From the NCBI RefSeq assembly GCF_005844325.1, contig NZ_SPFY01000009.1:1-64000 (forward strand): a stretch of 64,000 nt of DNA, read 5' to 3'. Numbering within the stretch: position 1 is the stretch's first letter; every line of letters begins with the position of its first letter. Below the pieces are notes generated by a model. That model was not told the origin of the DNA and did no database searches. It was given only the letters and a program-made list of their open reading frames with translations. This DNA is from Collinsella aerofaciens. GTDB taxonomy: Bacteria > Actinomycetota > Coriobacteriia > Coriobacteriales > Coriobacteriaceae. Position numbers and translations under genes: made by a program. Positions 18,123-26,979 of this stretch are shown here, in pieces.

Positions 18123-18162
18123 CTAATGGGTTTAGGAACATCGATGACAGAAGGAGAAATCG

Positions 18163-19311
18163 ATGAGTAAGAAAGAATGCATCGCGATGCTCCTCGCAGG
18201 AGGACAGGGCAGCCGATTGGGGGCACTCACCCAAAAGATCGCCAAGCCGGCGGTTAGCTTTGGTGGCAAGTTCCGCATTATCGACTTTTCGCTCTCCAAC
18301 TGCTCCAACTCGGGCATCGACACAGTGGGCGTTCTGACGCAGTATCGCCCCTACCTGCTGCATGCCTACGTGGGCTCCGGCGAGGCGTGGGATCTGGACA
18401 GCCGCGACGGCGGCGTGTCGATCCTGCCGCCGTACGAGACGCAGACCGGTGGTGCCTGGTATGCGGGCACGGCCGATGCCATTACGCAGAACCTCGACTA
18501 CATCAAGGCCAACGACCCCAAGTACGTCCTGATTCTTTCGGGCGATCACCTGTATCGCATGGACTACCGCAAGATGCTCAAGACGCACATCGAGAACAAC
18601 GCCGACCTCACGGTGAGCGTTATGCCCGTGCCGTGGGAGGAGGCCAGCCGCTTTGGCATCCTGACCACCGACCCCGAGGACGGCCGCATCACCAAGTTCA
18701 CCGAGAAGCCCGATAAGCCCGATTCGAACCTCGCGTCCATGGGCATCTACATCTTCTCGGCCGACGTGCTGATCGAAGCACTCGAGGAGGACGCTCTGGA
18801 CCAGCGCTCGAGCCACGACTTTGGCAAGGACATCATCCCCAAGCTGCTCGGCGAGGGCAAGCGCCTGTACAGCTACGAGTTCCACGGCTTTTGGAAGGAC
18901 GTCGGCACCATCGCCAGCTTCCACGAGACCTCGATGGACCTGCTGGGCAACAACCCTGAGTTCGATCTGTTCGACAAGCACTTCCCCATCATGTCCAACA
19001 TCACCACGCGTCCGCCGCACTACATTGGCCCGGACGGCCGCCTGGATGACTGCCTGGTCTCCAACGGCTGCAAGATTTACGGCACCGCTCGCCACTCAAT
19101 CCTTTCGACCGATGTCATCATCGAGGAGCGCGCCGTGGTCGAGGACTCCGTGCTGCTGCCGGGTGCGCACGTTAAGAGCGGTGCGCACATATGCCGCGCT
19201 ATTCTGGGCGAGAACTCCACGGTCGAAGAGGGCGTGAAGCTCGGCTCTGTCGATACCACCAAGGATACGGCCGTCGTTGGAAATGACGTCGTTATCGGGA
19301 AGGGGGAATGA
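18163..19311 (+). CDS. glgC: Glucose-1-phosphate adenylyltransferase, catalytic subunit
   Basis: Makes ADP-glucose, the donor for glycogen synthase; 382 residues. The nucleotide site is [15 protein letters not shown], with [20 protein letters not shown] next; the glucose-1-phosphate region includes [14 protein letters not shown], and a C-terminal left-handed beta-helix ([20 protein letters not shown]) follows. AGAAGGAGAAATCG precedes the ATG. The stop lies four bases before glgD, the usual pairing of a catalytic GlgC with a regulatory GlgD in Gram-positive bacteria. Confidence 0.97.
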   Translation: MSKKECIAMLLAGGQGSRLGALTQKIAKPAVSFGGKFRIIDFSLSNCSNSGIDTVGVLTQYRPYLLHAYVGSGEAWDLDSRDGGVSILPPYETQTGGAWYAGTADAITQNLDYIKANDPKYVLILSGDHLYRMDYRKMLKTHIENNADLTVSVMPVPWEEASRFGILTTDPEDGRITKFTEKPDKPDSNLASMGIYIFSADVLIEALEEDALDQRSSHDFGKDIIPKLLGEGKRLYSYEFHGFWKDVGTIASFHETSMDLLGNNPEFDLFDKHFPIMSNITTRPPHYIGPDGRLDDCLVSNGCKIYGTARHSILSTDVIIEERAVVEDSVLLPGAHVKSGAHICRAILGENSTVEEGVKLGSVDTTKDTAVVGNDVVIGKGE

Positions 19312-19315
19312 TCCG

Positions 19316-20443
19316 ATGATCAATCGCAAGGCCATCGGTTATATCACCGCTAACTACTCTTCGACCTACGGCAGCGTGCTGCTCAAGGACCGCCCCATTG
19401 CGTCCGTACCGTTTTTGGGCCGCTACCGCCTGATCGACTTCCCGCTGTCCAACATGATGAATGCCGGCATCAAGACCGTCGGCGTCGTCATGCCGGGTAA
19501 CTACCGCTCCCTGATCGACCACGTGGGCTCGGGCAAGGACTGGGGCCTGGACCGCAAGAAGGGCGGCCTGTTCATGGTGCCCGGCAACGCGTATGGCACC
19601 ACCAAGGGCGGCATGCGCTTCTTGCTGCGCGACATCATCTCCAACAAGACGCTGTTCCAGCGCTCGGACAAGCCCTATGTTGTGATGATGGGCACCAACA
19701 TCATCTTTAACATGGACCTCAACACCATCATCGAGGCGCACGAGAACTCCGGTGCCCAGATGACCGTGGTGTACTGCAAGGCCACGCGCAACGTCGATGA
19801 CGAGACCAAGCTCGAGATTAACGAGAACGGCCGCCTGACGGGCGTGAGCGCCGGCGTCGTGTACGGCGACAACGCCTCTATGGACTGCTGCATCGTCAAT
19901 CGCGAGACGCTGCTCGAGATCATCGACCACTACCAGGCCGCCGACTATCTGGACCTGCTCGAGGCACTCCAGGGCGACTTTGGCAACATCGACGTGTGCA
20001 GCTACGAGTACAAGGGCGAGGTCGTGGGCGTATTTAGCGAGAAGTCACTGTATCGCCGCAGCATGGACCTGCTCGACCAGACCGTCGCCGACCAGCTCTT
20101 TGATCCCGAGCGCCCGATCCTGACCAAGGCTCACGACGTGCCGCCTTCGCGCTATGCGACCGGCAGCCACGCCTGCAACTCGATCATCTCGGCCGGCTGC
20201 ATCATCAAGGGCACCGCGCGCAATTCGATCCTGTCGCGCGGCGTTGTGGTTGAGGAGGGCGCATCGGTGACCAACTCGATCATCAACCAGAGCTGCATCA
20301 TCAAGAGCGGCGCCCGCGTCGAGAATGCCATTCTGGACAAGAACAACGTGGTTCCCACCAACACCGAGCTTCGCGGCACGCCCGAGAACATCCTGGTGCT
20401 GGGCAAGGCTCCGTTAACTTCCGACACCACCATCGTACGTTAA
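19316..20443 (+). CDS. glgD: GlgD, regulatory/non-catalytic ADP-glucose pyrophosphorylase subunit
   Basis: 375 residues from the ATG at 19316, with GGGGGA at the expected distance; a longer in-frame start at 19277 lies inside glgC. The fold matches GlgC, but the N-terminal GGxGxRL nucleotide motif is missing: it reads YITANYSSTYGSVLLKDRP instead, typical of GlgD, which forms heteromers with GlgC and raises its activity. RYRLIDFPLSNMMNAGI and a C-terminal beta-helix are retained. Immediately downstream of glgC, so the two are very probably co-translated. Confidence 0.95.
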   Translation: MINRKAIGYITANYSSTYGSVLLKDRPIASVPFLGRYRLIDFPLSNMMNAGIKTVGVVMPGNYRSLIDHVGSGKDWGLDRKKGGLFMVPGNAYGTTKGGMRFLLRDIISNKTLFQRSDKPYVVMMGTNIIFNMDLNTIIEAHENSGAQMTVVYCKATRNVDDETKLEINENGRLTGVSAGVVYGDNASMDCCIVNRETLLEIIDHYQAADYLDLLEALQGDFGNIDVCSYEYKGEVVGVFSEKSLYRRSMDLLDQTVADQLFDPERPILTKAHDVPPSRYATGSHACNSIISAGCIIKGTARNSILSRGVVVEEGASVTNSIINQSCIIKSGARVENAILDKNNVVPTNTELRGTPENILVLGKAPLTSDTTIVR

Positions 20444-20474
20444 CGTTGGCACCGCAACATCGCTCGTAACATGT

Positions 20475-20510
20475 AGAATAGCCGCCCGGTTAGCGCCAGG
20501 CGGCTATTCT
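20475..20510 (+). promoter_or_regulatory. Perfect hairpin between glgD and glgA
   Basis: AGAATAGCCGCC and GGCGGCTATTCT form a perfect 12-bp stem with a 12-base loop. No T-run follows, and the glgA ribosome site begins about 15 bases later. It is more likely a processing, attenuation or translation-control element than a simple terminator. Confidence 0.5.
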
Positions 20511-20533
20511 CGAATTGCAACATGGGAGACAAT

Positions 20534-22840
20534 ATGGCTGATTCCAGCAAAAAGATGCAGATCGTGTTTGCCTCGGCCGAGTGCGCACCGTTTGTGAAGA
20601 CCGGTGGCCTGGGTGACGTGGCGGGCTCGCTGCCTGCGGCGCTTGTGCGCGCCGGCGCCGAGGTCATCGTGATGGTGCCCAAGTACGCCACCATCAAGGA
20701 CGAGTACAAGGCGCAGATGGAGCACTTCTCCGACTTTTACGTGAGCCTGGGCTGGCGCAACGAGTACTGCGGGCTCGAGAAGCTCGAGCACGACGGCGTC
20801 ACCTATATGTTCATCGACAACGAGCGCTACTTTGCGCGCGACTATCCGTACGGCTTCTTTGACGACGGCGAGCGCTTCGCGTTTTTCTCCAAGGCCATTA
20901 CCGAGAGCCTGCAGCACCTGCCCGAGGGCTTTGAGTGCGACATCCTGCACTGCAACGACTGGCAGACGGCATTGGCGCCCGTATTCTTGCGCGAGTTCTA
21001 CCAGGGTCTGCCGCTGTACGAGCGCGTCAAGACCGTGTTCTCGATCCACAACGTGGCGTTCCAGGGCCAGTTTAGCGACACCGTGATGGAGGACATCCTG
21101 GGTGTGGCGCATATTCCGGCGGCAGCTACGCAGTTGCGCTGCGACGCCTGCAGCATCAACTACATGCTGGGCGCGCTGCACTATGCCGATGCCATCACCA
21201 CGGTGAGCCCCACCTACGCGGGCGAGATCCAGACGCCCGAGTTTGGCGAGGGCCTGGACGGTGTGCTGCGCGAGCGCTCCTATGCGCTGCAGGGCATTTT
21301 GAACGGCATTGACGTGGCGGGCTTTGACCCCGCGACCGACAAGCGTATTGCCGCCAACTACACGGTTGACGACCGTTCCGGCAAGGCCGTGTGCAAGGCC
21401 AAGCTGCAGGAAGAGCTGGGGCTCGAGGTTCGAGACGACCGCCCGCTCATGGTGATGGTCACGCGCCTGACGCGTCAAAAGGGCATGGACCTGGTCATGT
21501 ACGCGCTCGACCGCATCCTGGCCGGCGGCGTTCAGGTGGCCGTGCTGGGCACCGGCGACCGCGACTACGAGGACGGACTGCGCTACTTCCAGGACAAGTA
21601 CCCCGGCACCATGGCCGCGCGCATCGAGTTTGACCCGGCGCTGTCGCAGCGCATGTATGCCGCCGCCGACATGTTCCTGATGCCTTCGAAGTTTGAGCCC
21701 TGCGGCCTGTCGCAGATCATCGCCATGCGCTACGGCACCCTGCCCATCGTGCGCGAAACCGGTGGCCTGAAGGACACCGTGCAGCCGTATAACGAGTTTA
21801 CCGGCGAGGGCACGGGCTTCTCGTTTAGCAACTTTAACGGCGATGAGATGGGCGACGCGGTGTTCCGCGCGGCTCGCCTGTTCTGGGATAACCGCGAGGC
21901 ATGGAATCAGCTGGTCACGCAGGCCATGAGCCAGGACTTTAGCTGGACGCGCTCGGCCGATAAGTATCTTGATCTGTACTTCTTTATGCACCCGGAGATT
22001 GAGCGCCCGGCGGCTGTGGAGGCTGCTGAGGCTGTCGAGGAGCCGGTTGCTGCTGAGGCCGAGCCTGCGGCGCCCGTTAAGGAGCCCGCTGCTGCCAAGG
22101 AGTCCAAGGCCGAGGAGAAGCCCGCTGCCGAGGCCGAGGTTAAGCCTGCGGCGAAGCCTGCCGCCAAGAAGACGACGGCCCGCAAGACGACGGCTAAGAA
22201 GGCCACGACCACGAAGGCCGCTGCGAGCAAGACCACCGCTGCCAAGGCAACTACCACACGCAAGCGTACCACCGCAGCCGCCAAGAAGGCAGCCGAGGCC
22301 GAGGCCGCTCACGAGGTAAAGGACGAGGCCGCCGAGGCTAAGCCTGTGGCAAAGGCTCCGGCTAAGACCCCTTCCAAGAAGACGACCGCGCCCAAGACCG
22401 CAACCGCCAAAAAGGCCACGACTACGAAGTCGACGACGACCAAGGCTACTACGACGAAGGCTACCGCAAAGATGACCCCGAAGGTTGCTGCAAAACCAGC
22501 CGTCAAGGTCGAGGAGGCGGGTGCCGAGCCCAAGGCCGAGGCAGCTATCGAGGCAAAGCCGGCCGCCAAGACCACCGCGCGCAAGCGCGCCACGACGACG
22601 GCCAAGAAGACCACGACCAAGGCTGCTGCTCCCAAGGCGGAGGCCAAGGTCGAGGAAAAGCCCGCAGTAAAGGCCGAGCCGACCCCGAAGACTGCCGAGG
22701 TTAAGGCCGCTCCCAAGGCTAAGGCAAAGACCGAGTCCGCCAAGGAGGCCCCGGTCTCCCCCGCCGCTCCGGCCGAGGAAAAGGCTCCTACCAAGAAGAC
22801 CTCCGTCCGCAAGGCTACGACTGCCCGCAAGCGCCGCTAA
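20534..22840 (+). CDS. glgA: Glycogen synthase with long histone H1-like tail
   Basis: GT5 ADP-glucose-dependent synthase extending alpha-1,4 chains. Start ATG 20534 with GGGAG five bases before; the ATG at 20522 lies upstream of that site. The catalytic part (about 489 residues) has AECAPFVKTGGLGDVAGSLP, LHCNDWQTAL, MVTRLTRQKGMDLV and SKFEPCGLSQIIAMRYGTLP. After DLYFFMHPEIERP a roughly 280-residue tail (from about 22001) follows, with acidic Glu/Ala blocks alternating with basic KKTTARKTTAKKATTTK-like repeats and ending TARKRR. Normal GlgA stops near 480 residues. The frame is intact to the end. The tail resembles histone H1 or AlgP-like proteins; its role is unknown. Confidence 0.95.
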   Translation: MADSSKKMQIVFASAECAPFVKTGGLGDVAGSLPAALVRAGAEVIVMVPKYATIKDEYKAQMEHFSDFYVSLGWRNEYCGLEKLEHDGVTYMFIDNERYFARDYPYGFFDDGERFAFFSKAITESLQHLPEGFECDILHCNDWQTALAPVFLREFYQGLPLYERVKTVFSIHNVAFQGQFSDTVMEDILGVAHIPAAATQLRCDACSINYMLGALHYADAITTVSPTYAGEIQTPEFGEGLDGVLRERSYALQGILNGIDVAGFDPATDKRIAANYTVDDRSGKAVCKAKLQEELGLEVRDDRPLMVMVTRLTRQKGMDLVMYALDRILAGGVQVAVLGTGDRDYEDGLRYFQDKYPGTMAARIEFDPALSQRMYAAADMFLMPSKFEPCGLSQIIAMRYGTLPIVRETGGLKDTVQPYNEFTGEGTGFSFSNFNGDEMGDAVFRAARLFWDNREAWNQLVTQAMSQDFSWTRSADKYLDLYFFMHPEIERPAAVEAAEAVEEPVAAEAEPAAPVKEPAAAKESKAEEKPAAEAEVKPAAKPAAKKTTARKTTAKKATTTKAAASKTTAAKATTTRKRTTAAAKKAAEAEAAHEVKDEAAEAKPVAKAPAKTPSKKTTAPKTATAKKATTTKSTTTKATTTKATAKMTPKVAAKPAVKVEEAGAEPKAEAAIEAKPAAKTTARKRATTTAKKTTTKAAAPKAEAKVEEKPAVKAEPTPKTAEVKAAPKAKAKTESAKEAPVSPAAPAEEKAPTKKTSVRKATTARKRR

Positions 22841-22864
22841 TCCGGACGATTAAAACTTAATCAT

Positions 22865-22909
22865 CAACGCAATAGAGGGCGCCCCAACCAGGCGCCCTCT
22901 ATTGCGTTG
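22865..22909 (+). terminator. Strong terminator after glgA
   Basis: A 19-bp perfect stem (CAACGCAATAGAGGGCGCC and its complement) with a 7-base loop lies about 25 bases after the glgA stop. A weak T-rich stretch (TTCTCTATT) follows. It probably ends the glg transcript. Confidence 0.75.
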
Positions 22910-22932
22910 AACTTCTCTATTAAATAAAGGGC

Positions 22933-23064
22933 CGGTTTACTACGACAAAATGGCTCCGGCCGACCACGGAGAGTATTCTATGAAATTGGCAACGCTTCTA
23001 CCTGCGGTTTTAATATCATCATAATGACCGTGGTTGAGATCATCCAATTCATCGTAGTAAACCG
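22933..23064. promoter_or_regulatory. Widely spaced 13-bp inverted repeat upstream of the GH13-GH77 gene
   Basis: CGGTTTACTACGA at 22933-22945 and its exact complement TCGTAGTAAACCG at 23052-23064 are separated by 106 bases. They could be two operators permitting looping, or boundaries of an element. Between glgA and the next gene (22841-23271) I see only these sites, the terminator and the GGTAAAAC elements. Confidence 0.4.
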
Positions 23065-23130
23065 AGGTACTTTTGTTTAACTACAAATAGTATCGGTATA
23101 GACGTTTTTGAATATCGCGATAATTTGGGT

Positions 23131-23173
23131 GGTAAAACGATTTTCTAGGACAACCGTTCGCCGATGGTAAACG
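23131..23173. promoter_or_regulatory. GGTAAAAC operator-like elements upstream of the GH13-GH77 gene
   Basis: GGTAAAACGATTTTCT at 23131-23146 and the half-site GGTAAACG near 23166 resemble the operator-like palindromes upstream of glgB. They support shared control of glycogen and maltodextrin enzymes by a LacI-family regulator. The regulator gene is not in the window. Confidence 0.35.
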
Positions 23174-23271
23174 GATGTTGTTTATACAGCCTGTGTACAA
23201 CAGATATACTTACATCCTGTGCGTAAAGCCCATGGCCCTCAGGCCGTGATTCTATTGAACTGGACCGTATT

Positions 23272-26200
23272 ATGAGATTGATTCACAACAGCCGTCTACC
23301 GCAGTTTCGTACTCCGTTTGGCGCTGTGACCACTGGAACTTCCGTTTCGCTATCGGTGATTTTGGAGGATGCCGACCCCAACCAGGCAACCCTTACCCTG
23401 CGTACCTGGGTCGATGAAATCGGTGAGTCTCTGTATCCCATGGCGCACGAGGGCGACGGCATATTTACTGCAGAGCTTGAGTGCACCGAGCCCTGTCTTA
23501 TCTGGTACAGCTTTATCTGCAATATCGAGGGCCAGCCCGAGGTCCGTTTGGGTGCACCGCAGGGTCGCACCGGTGGCGAGGGCGTAACCTACGACTACGC
23601 CGAGGTTCCATCTTTCCAGATTACCGTCTATAAGCAGCGCGAAAACCGTCCCACCTGGTACGAGCGCGGTATGGTCTACCAGATCTTCCCCGACCGCTAT
23701 GCCCGCGACGAAAACTGGCGCGAGCGCACGCTGGCCGAGGTCGAAAAACCACGCAACGGAATCCAGCGCCGCATGGTCGAGGACTGGAACGAGCCGCCCG
23801 TGTACGAGCGTGCCGAAGATGGCTCCATCAAGACCTGGGACTTTTACGGCGGTTCGCTCAAGGGTATCCAAAATGACCTACCTCGCATTGCCGAGCTAGG
23901 CTTTACGGCCATCTACCTCAACCCCATCTTTGAGGCCGCGAGCAACCACCGCTACGATACGGCCGACTACACCAAGATTGACCCGATTCTGGGCACCGAG
24001 CAGGACTTTACGGAGCTGTGCGAGGCGGCTGAGAAGCTCGGCATTTCCATTATCCTGGACGGCGTCTTCAACCATACGGGCGACGACTCGATCTACTTTA
24101 ACCGCTACGGCAACTACCCCGGCGTCGGTGCATGGCAGAGCGAGGACTCGCCGTGGCGCGATGCGTTTTACTTCCATGAGGACGGTTCGTATGACTGCTG
24201 GTGGGGCGTGGGCAACATGCCCGCCATCAATGAGAGCTCCGAGCTGGTACGCGAGCGGCTCCTGGGCAAGGACGGCGTGATCCGCAAATGGCTGCGCGCC
24301 GGCGCCCATGGCTGGCGTCTGGACGTGGCCGACGAGCTTTCCGACGACTTCCTGGCCGAGATTAAAAAGGCCGTGCTCGCCGAGAAACCCGATGCGCTGC
24401 TGCTCGGCGAGGTCTGGGAGGATGCCTCCAACAAGATCAGCTACGGCCATCTGCGCCGCTACCTGCAGGGCTCCGAGCTGGACTCTGCTATGGATTACCC
24501 CTTCCGCGACATGGTCATCGGCTTTTTGATGGGCTACAAGAACGCCTACCAGGCAGCCGAGGATATCGAAACCCTGCGCGAGAACTACCCGCGCGAGGCA
24601 CTGGCCTGCGCACTCAATCTGCTTTCGAGCCACGACCGCCCGCGCATTATCTCGGTGCTCGGCGGCGGCCCCGACGAGTCGCAGCTACCCGAGAGCGAGC
24701 GCAGCAAGTGGCGCCTGGACGAGAATTCCATGGGCTTGGCCAAGAGCCGCTTTTGGTTGGCGACGCTCATGCAGATGACCTTCCCGGGCGTGCCTTCGAT
24801 CTATTATGGCGATGAGTACGGCCTGGAGGGCCTCACCGATCCGGGCAACCGCCGCACCCTGCCTTTGAAGGAAGACCTGCACGACTTCGATACGCTGGCT
24901 ATCGTTAAGAACGCGTCTGCCGTGCGTCGCGCGCTGCCTTTTATGGTCGATGGCGAAATCAAGGCCTTTGCGCTCAACGACGACGTCTTGGCCTACACCC
25001 GCACGGGCAAAGACGGCGAGGCCGCGACGGTTATCATCAACCGCAGCCTGCGCAATTCGCACTGCGTGACGATCCCAGCGCTCGGCGAATGTGCGAGCGA
25101 CGTGATTAGCGGCCACGAGTGCGAGATCCACAACGGCACGGTTACGCTCGACCTGTACCCGCTGGGCTCTTCGATCATCTATCACCATGCCGAGAAGCGC
25201 CTGCAGGAGCCGCTCGATCACGGCGCGGGCGTCGTGTGCCACATCACCTCGGTGCCGACCGATGACGGCAAGCCTGGCACAATCGGTGCGCCCACGCGTC
25301 GCTTTATCGATCACCTAGCCGCCATGGGCATGCGCTACTGGCAGGTCCTGCCCGTCAATCCTACGGACTTTTTCCGCTCCCCTTATGCCGGCCCTTCGGC
25401 CTTTGCAGGCAATATCGACCTGCTGCCCGAGAGCCACGAGGAGCTGGCTGCCGACTTCGTCACCTGGAAGGCCCGCGGCGGCGAGGATGCCGACCCGCTG
25501 TACACGGCGTTTAAACATCGCAATGCCGATTGGCTCGAGAAGTACTGCGTCTACATGGCGGTAAAGAAGTACTTTGAGGGGCTGTCGCGCCACGATTGGC
25601 CGGCGAATGTCGCGCGCTACAACGAGCATCTGATCGATGACAAGCGCTTCCACGACGAGGCCGAGCTGCAGGCGTACATGCAGTATCGCTTTGACCTTGC
25701 CTGGTGCGAGCTTATGAACTATGCACACAAGAAGGGCATCGAGGTCATCGGCGATATCCCGATGTATGTCTCGGACGATTCGGCCGACGCGTGGAGCGAG
25801 CCCGAAAACTTCTGGCTATCCGACACCGGCAAGGCGATTGAAATTTCGGGCGCGCCGCCCGACAACTTTGCGCCCGAGGGCCAGGTGTGGGGAAACCCCA
25901 CCTTCCGCTGGGATCACATGAAGAAGAACGGCTATCGCTGGTGGATGGATCGCCTGCGTCGTGCGTTCGCGCTCTACGACCGTGTGCGCCTGGACCACTT
26001 CCTGGGTTTCCACAGCTACTTTAGCATCCCCGCCGGCGAGGCCTGTGCCGACGGCCGCTGGCTTGCGGGACCAGGCAAAGACCTGTTCCAGACCGCCTAC
26101 GACGAGCTGGGTCCGCTCAACTTTATCGCCGAGGATCTAGGCTATCTGACGCCTGGCGTTCGCGCCATGGCTTCGACCTGCGGTTTCCCCGGCATGGACG

Positions 26201-26568
26201 TGCTGGAGTTTAGCAACTACGACGTTCGCTGCGGAATTCATCCCACGCCTGGCAAGATCCTGTACACCTCGACGCACGACACCTCAACGCTTGCCGGATG
26301 GTGCACGCATTCCTTTGCGGGCGGCGACGACCCGAGCGGCATTGCATTGGCAAGCGAGCTCATGGGCGATGCCCTGGCAAGCGATGCTCCGCTCGTGATG
26401 ATGCCGCTGCAGGACGTGCTGGGGCTGGGCGACGATGCACGTATGAACGTGCCGGGCGTGGCCACGGGCAACTGGACCTGGCAGGCGCAGGAGGCCGACA
26501 TTGCTGCGGCTGAGGAGAAAACTGCGGAGCTCCTGCGCAGCACCCATAGATTCTGGGGCGAAGCGTGA
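23272..26568 (+). CDS. Bifunctional GH13 alpha-glucanase / GH77 4-alpha-glucanotransferase fusion
   Basis: 1098 residues joining two alpha-glucan enzymes. After an N-terminal beta domain, the GH13 part (about 125-640) has MVYQIFPDRY, nucleophile Asp351 in WRLDVADE, acid Glu380 in LLGEVWED and Asp455 in SSHDRPR; it resembles neopullulanase/cyclomaltodextrinase-type enzymes. From about residue 646 a MalQ-like GH77 domain follows: WQVLPVNPTDFFRSPYAG, nucleophile Asp908 in RLDHFLGF, AEDLGYLTPGV, STHDTSTLAG. Both catalytic sets look intact. It probably degrades and rearranges maltodextrins released from glycogen or diet. The ATG at 23272 has no obvious ribosome site. Followed by a terminator. Confidence 0.93.
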   Translation: MRLIHNSRLPQFRTPFGAVTTGTSVSLSVILEDADPNQATLTLRTWVDEIGESLYPMAHEGDGIFTAELECTEPCLIWYSFICNIEGQPEVRLGAPQGRTGGEGVTYDYAEVPSFQITVYKQRENRPTWYERGMVYQIFPDRYARDENWRERTLAEVEKPRNGIQRRMVEDWNEPPVYERAEDGSIKTWDFYGGSLKGIQNDLPRIAELGFTAIYLNPIFEAASNHRYDTADYTKIDPILGTEQDFTELCEAAEKLGISIILDGVFNHTGDDSIYFNRYGNYPGVGAWQSEDSPWRDAFYFHEDGSYDCWWGVGNMPAINESSELVRERLLGKDGVIRKWLRAGAHGWRLDVADELSDDFLAEIKKAVLAEKPDALLLGEVWEDASNKISYGHLRRYLQGSELDSAMDYPFRDMVIGFLMGYKNAYQAAEDIETLRENYPREALACALNLLSSHDRPRIISVLGGGPDESQLPESERSKWRLDENSMGLAKSRFWLATLMQMTFPGVPSIYYGDEYGLEGLTDPGNRRTLPLKEDLHDFDTLAIVKNASAVRRALPFMVDGEIKAFALNDDVLAYTRTGKDGEAATVIINRSLRNSHCVTIPALGECASDVISGHECEIHNGTVTLDLYPLGSSIIYHHAEKRLQEPLDHGAGVVCHITSVPTDDGKPGTIGAPTRRFIDHLAAMGMRYWQVLPVNPTDFFRSPYAGPSAFAGNIDLLPESHEELAADFVTWKARGGEDADPLYTAFKHRNADWLEKYCVYMAVKKYFEGLSRHDWPANVARYNEHLIDDKRFHDEAELQAYMQYRFDLAWCELMNYAHKKGIEVIGDIPMYVSDDSADAWSEPENFWLSDTGKAIEISGAPPDNFAPEGQVWGNPTFRWDHMKKNGYRWWMDRLRRAFALYDRVRLDHFLGFHSYFSIPAGEACADGRWLAGPGKDLFQTAYDELGPLNFIAEDLGYLTPGVRAMASTCGFPGMDVLEFSNYDVRCGIHPTPGKILYTSTHDTSTLAGWCTHSFAGGDDPSGIALASELMGDALASDAPLVMMPLQDVLGLGDDARMNVPGVATGNWTWQAQEADIAAAEEKTAELLRSTHRFWGEA

Positions 26569-26612
26569 TAAAACCCCGGATATAGGGTACAGTTACAGCT
26601 GTTTGAATTTTT

Positions 26613-26634
26613 GCGGGCAGAGTGATCTGCCCGC
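26613..26634 (+). terminator. Terminator after the GH13-GH77 gene
   Basis: Stem GCGGGCAGA/TCTGCCCGC with loop GTGA, followed by TTTGTG, lies about 45 bases after the stop codon and just before the fmdB-like gene. Confidence 0.7.
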
Positions 26635-26656
26635 TTTGTGCTGAAAAGGAAGTATT

Positions 26657-26893
26657 ATGGCGCGCTACGATTACAAGTGCACGAGCTGCGGCAACGTGTT
26701 TGAGGTTGAGCATCCCATGACCGAGACGCCCGAGGTCGTATGCCCCAGCTGCGGTGCCCCGGCATCCAAGACGTTCTCGGCCAGCGGCATTAAGTTCGAC
26801 GGCAGCGGTTTCTACAACACCGACCAGCGCAGTGGTGGCTCCAGCACCAGCGCCACCAGTGGCTGTTGCGCCAACTGCCCGCATAACCACTAG
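26657..26893 (+). CDS. FmdB-family zinc-ribbon protein
   Basis: 78 residues, a small zinc-ribbon protein of the FmdB/CxxC family: YDYKCTSCGNVFEVEH and VVCPSCGAPASKTFSASGIKF supply two CxxC pairs. A Ser/Gly-rich linker then leads to a Cys-rich end, CCANCPHNH, also common in the family. GAAAAGGAAG precedes the ATG. The name 'regulatory protein' is historical; the function is not established. Bounded by terminators on both sides, so probably transcribed alone. Confidence 0.88.
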   Translation: MARYDYKCTSCGNVFEVEHPMTETPEVVCPSCGAPASKTFSASGIKFDGSGFYNTDQRSGGSSTSATSGCCANCPHNH

Positions 26894-26898
26894 TGACA

Positions 26899-26934
26899 AG
26901 CGGCCCCGCGATCAACTCCGATCGCGGGGCCGCT
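26899..26934 (+). terminator. Terminator after the fmdB-like gene
   Basis: A 15-bp perfect stem (AGCGGCCCCGCGATC and its complement) with a 6-base loop is followed by TCTTTG. It faces the convergent orphan membrane-protein gene and may work in both directions. Confidence 0.8.
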
Positions 26935-26979
26935 TCTTTGCGCTATGGGTCGATAATTATTTTTAAAAATTAGTATATT

